The notes under the pieces: model-generated
What the model saw: the letters and a program-made list of their open reading frames with translations, nothing else
The model's database searches: none
What the model was told of the DNA's origin: nothing
Assembly: GCA_021162305.1 (NCBI GenBank)
Contig: JAGGYX010000042.1
Coordinates: 1 to 21,360, forward strand
Reading direction: 5' to 3'
DNA length: 21,360 bases
Origin: Thermoplasmata archaeon
GTDB lineage: Archaea > Thermoplasmatota > E2 > UBA202 > JdFR-43
Program-made: the position numbers and the translations under genes
Shown here: positions 19,760 to 21,360 of the stretch, one piece after another
Numbering within the stretch: position 1 is the first letter of the stretch
How the letters are laid out: each line of letters begins with the position of its first letter

Positions 19760-20374
19760 ATGCTCAGCCTCCCAAGCATAATAATTTTTTTGCTGATTGC
19801 CATTCTTTTTTACACATTCTATTCCCTAATTAAAAAGGCTTTTGAGGAAGTTGGATTCACAGGATGGGAGTCCAGTATAATTGTTTTCGGAAGCATAATT
19901 CTTGGCATGATTAATTTGCCTCTTTTTAAATATAATGGATGGATTATCGGAATAAATCTCGGCGGCGCCTTGCTGCCAATTATAATAAGCATTTATCTCA
20001 TGGTAAAAAATAAGGTTTTCTTTCGAGTTATCATTGGAATAGCTCTCGTATCCTATATAACATATAATTTTACCTATGTGAGTAATCGTGGCATAATAAG
20101 CCCATTCCCATTGTGGCTTCTTCCCCCAATAGCAGCAAGCATGTATTCTGTAATGGTTTCAATAAAAAGCAAGCGTAAGGCAGCATCTATCGCATATTCA
20201 AGCGGGACAATGGGCGCATTGATAGGGGCGGATTTTCTCCATTTAAAGGAATTACTTTCTTTACGCCCGCATGCAGGCGCAATGGCAGTAATTGGAGGAG
20301 CATCCATCTTAGACATGGTTTTTTTGACAGGTGTGATAGCTGTAATAGTCGATGCATTGCTGTATGAAAGTTGA
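19760..20374 (+). CDS. DUF1614 family integral membrane protein
   Basis: This is a 204-residue polytopic membrane protein of unknown function. About six hydrophobic helices are visible (roughly 5-24, 38-54, 62-82, 87-107, 115-135 and 176-200). The conserved signature near the end, IGADFLHL (155-162) and then IGGASILDMVFLTGVIAVI (178-196), matches the DUF1614 family as I know it: a G-A-D followed by a G-G-A-x-x-x-D-x-x-F-L-T-G motif. Buried Asp residues in this motif suggest a transport or enzymatic role, which is inference. The start is one base after the stop of the HAD phosphatase, so the two are probably co-transcribed. The 3' end faces the C25 remnant with a 19-base gap. Confidence 0.8.
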   Translation: MLSLPSIIIFLLIAILFYTFYSLIKKAFEEVGFTGWESSIIVFGSIILGMINLPLFKYNGWIIGINLGGALLPIIISIYLMVKNKVFFRVIIGIALVSYITYNFTYVSNRGIISPFPLWLLPPIAASMYSVMVSIKSKRKAASIAYSSGTMGALIGADFLHLKELLSLRPHAGAMAVIGGASILDMVFLTGVIAVIVDALLYES

Positions 20375-20393
20375 TGAAAAATAGAAATGCCAT

Positions 20394-21092
20394 TTAACCA
20401 TATCCTCCTAATTTAAGACTTGGGTCTCCAAAAAGTATCCATTTTTGCACTATCTGGCAATCTTTCTGGCTATCGGAGCGAACGCCCTTACTCCAGTCAA
20501 TAGGAAATTTATTGAGGTAATCGGTTATTGATTTTGCCCATACTTCTCCCAGAATATCAATGTCTTCCTCGCCATAATTTTTAAAGAATTGTATATTCAA
20601 ATAGCCACCTTTATATTCTATGCAATCAGGTATTCCATCGCTATCTTGGTCTCCTATTCCCTCATATGCATGCGAGGTATAACCTATTGTTGCTATTGAT
20701 CCACCATTCTCTTTATTAACAAATTTCCAGCCCCAGCATTCTTTACTTAAGTTAAATTGACAACTTGCACATCCTCCATTTATGACAACTGGCAATCTGT
20801 CGCCATTAAATAGGGTGGGCATATTCCAGTTTGCCCAATATGTGCGGTGCAAAAGGCCAGCCCACATTGAATACTTGCCAGTTGGATATGCTATCCATAT
20901 CCATGAGTTGCTATGTCCAGAAAGAAAAACAAAGCCAGTTCCCTTGTTAATCTCTCTTCTAATGGTTCCAACTCTTAAATTTCCTTTGGATACCCATAAC
21001 TTTATCTGGCTAAAATTTTTCATATATTTTAATGCCTCCTCTGTTATAAGTTCGCCTTCATTGAAATCTGTTCCAAAAATTCTATCATCCAA
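20394..21092 (-). pseudogene. 5'-truncated gingipain-like (peptidase family C25) gene remnant
   Basis: The 232 readable residues match the C-terminal half of a family C25 cysteine peptidase catalytic domain. The catalytic His lies in FVFLSGHSNSW (His60) and the Cys in LPVVINGGCASCQFN (Cys108). These are followed by GGSIATIGYTSHAY and the terminal GDPSLKLGG that closes this domain in many archaeal and bacterial members. DQDSDGIPD (149-157) looks like a calcium-binding loop. There is no signal peptide or propeptide, and the N-terminal subdomain is missing. Directly before the DDRIFGTDFNEGE stretch is an in-frame TGA, and no upstream frame resumes C25 sequence. The only start near the edge is a TTG at 21092. 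The catalytic pair is intact, so the disruption may be recent. It would normally be an exported protease with C-terminal Ig-like domains, which are also absent. Confidence 0.75.
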
Positions 21093-21360
21093 TCAGAGTT
21101 TTCCAAAATGAGTGAAAAATTGGTTCAATTCCTCAATTTTCAACTAAAGTCATTCAAGTTTATTGATCATTTACATGCATTTTGAATTTAAGCTATATGA
21201 AATTGCTTTATTTTCAATAATTCAGTCATAGCTCTCGCTAAAGAAATTGAATTTTTATTTCAAAATCTTTCCTTCTTAAAAGAAAACAGATGGTCTATTC
21301 AGTGCTTTTATTCCTTTTTTGAAATAAAATAAAGCATAGAACAGCTGAGATAAAATAGAC
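21093..21360. other. AT-rich stretch without a recognisable gene
   Basis: No known coding sequence, RNA gene or complete mobile element is visible upstream of the truncated C25 gene. Very short open stretches exist on the plus strand (25 codons from 21108, then about 40 open codons from about 21200 in the same phase after several stops), without recognisable motifs. A 13-base inverted repeat lies within it. Confidence 0.5.
21253..21329. repeat. 13-base perfect inverted repeat in AT-rich DNA
   Basis: TTTTATTTCAAAA (21253-21265) and TTTTGAAATAAAA (21317-21329) are exact reverse complements separated by 51 bases. They could be regulatory or the edge of a decayed element, or chance in AT-rich sequence. 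Confidence 0.45.

Noticed and set aside
21108..21185. Short 25-codon plus-strand ORF starting MSEKLVQFLNF
   Set aside because: No family similarity recognised and no clear promoter or SD; it is followed by several stops in the same phase.

Overview
The window looks like chromosomal DNA from an archaeon, most likely a Thermoplasmata-type euryarchaeote. The evidence is an archaeal RNA polymerase operon with a single unsplit rpoB and a split largest subunit (A' and A''), together with archaeal RadA, L30e, two-KH NusA, Trm1, a DUF106 (Oxa1-superfamily) membrane protein and archaeal-type CMP kinase. TATA-like boxes lie about 25 to 27 bases upstream of several start codons, which suggests mainly leaderless transcripts. 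Surface proteins with PKD domains and a gingipain-like (C25) peptidase remnant also fit this group. The taxonomic placement is inference; no rRNA gene is present to confirm it.

Layout. Bases 1-95 (minus) hold the start of a NifX/NifB-like iron-molybdenum cofactor-family protein, divergent from the transcription operon. Bases 193-8510 (plus) are a tightly packed operon, rpoH-rpoB-rpoA1-rpoA2-rpl30e-nusA, mostly joined by ATGA-type overlaps. Where many archaea continue with rps12-rps7-EF genes, this window has an 848-residue multidomain surface protein (8520-11066) that ends in a membrane helix and a cytosolic RING/PHD-like zinc finger. Bases 11063-12705 (minus) encode a polyprenyl diphosphate synthase translationally coupled to an unusual UbiA-like membrane protein. 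RadA follows (12755-13690, minus). Bases 13882-16203 (plus) form a small, more GC-rich island of two exported proteins: a lipoprotein with a ZU5-like domain and a PD40 beta-propeller protein. A DUF106 membrane insertase-like gene and cmk overlap (16372-17498, plus) and meet a convergent operon, THEP1 NTPase then trm1 (19083-17489, minus). There trm1 is cut in two by an in-frame TAA. A HAD phosphatase and a DUF1614 membrane protein (19141-20374, plus) follow. The window ends with a 5'-truncated C25 peptidase (20394-21092, minus) and about 270 bases of AT-rich DNA with no recognisable gene.

How the genes fit together. Most of the window is core information processing (transcription, ribosome, recombination, tRNA modification, CMP phosphorylation) and isoprenoid lipid synthesis, interspersed with surface or exported proteins that look like accessory insertions. 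The least ordinary items are the adhesion-type ectodomain/TM/RING protein, the interrupted trm1, the RpoA2 N-terminal extension, and the UbiA-like protein whose Asp-rich motif is replaced by His, Asp and Glu. No CRISPR array, tRNA, rRNA or complete mobile element was seen.
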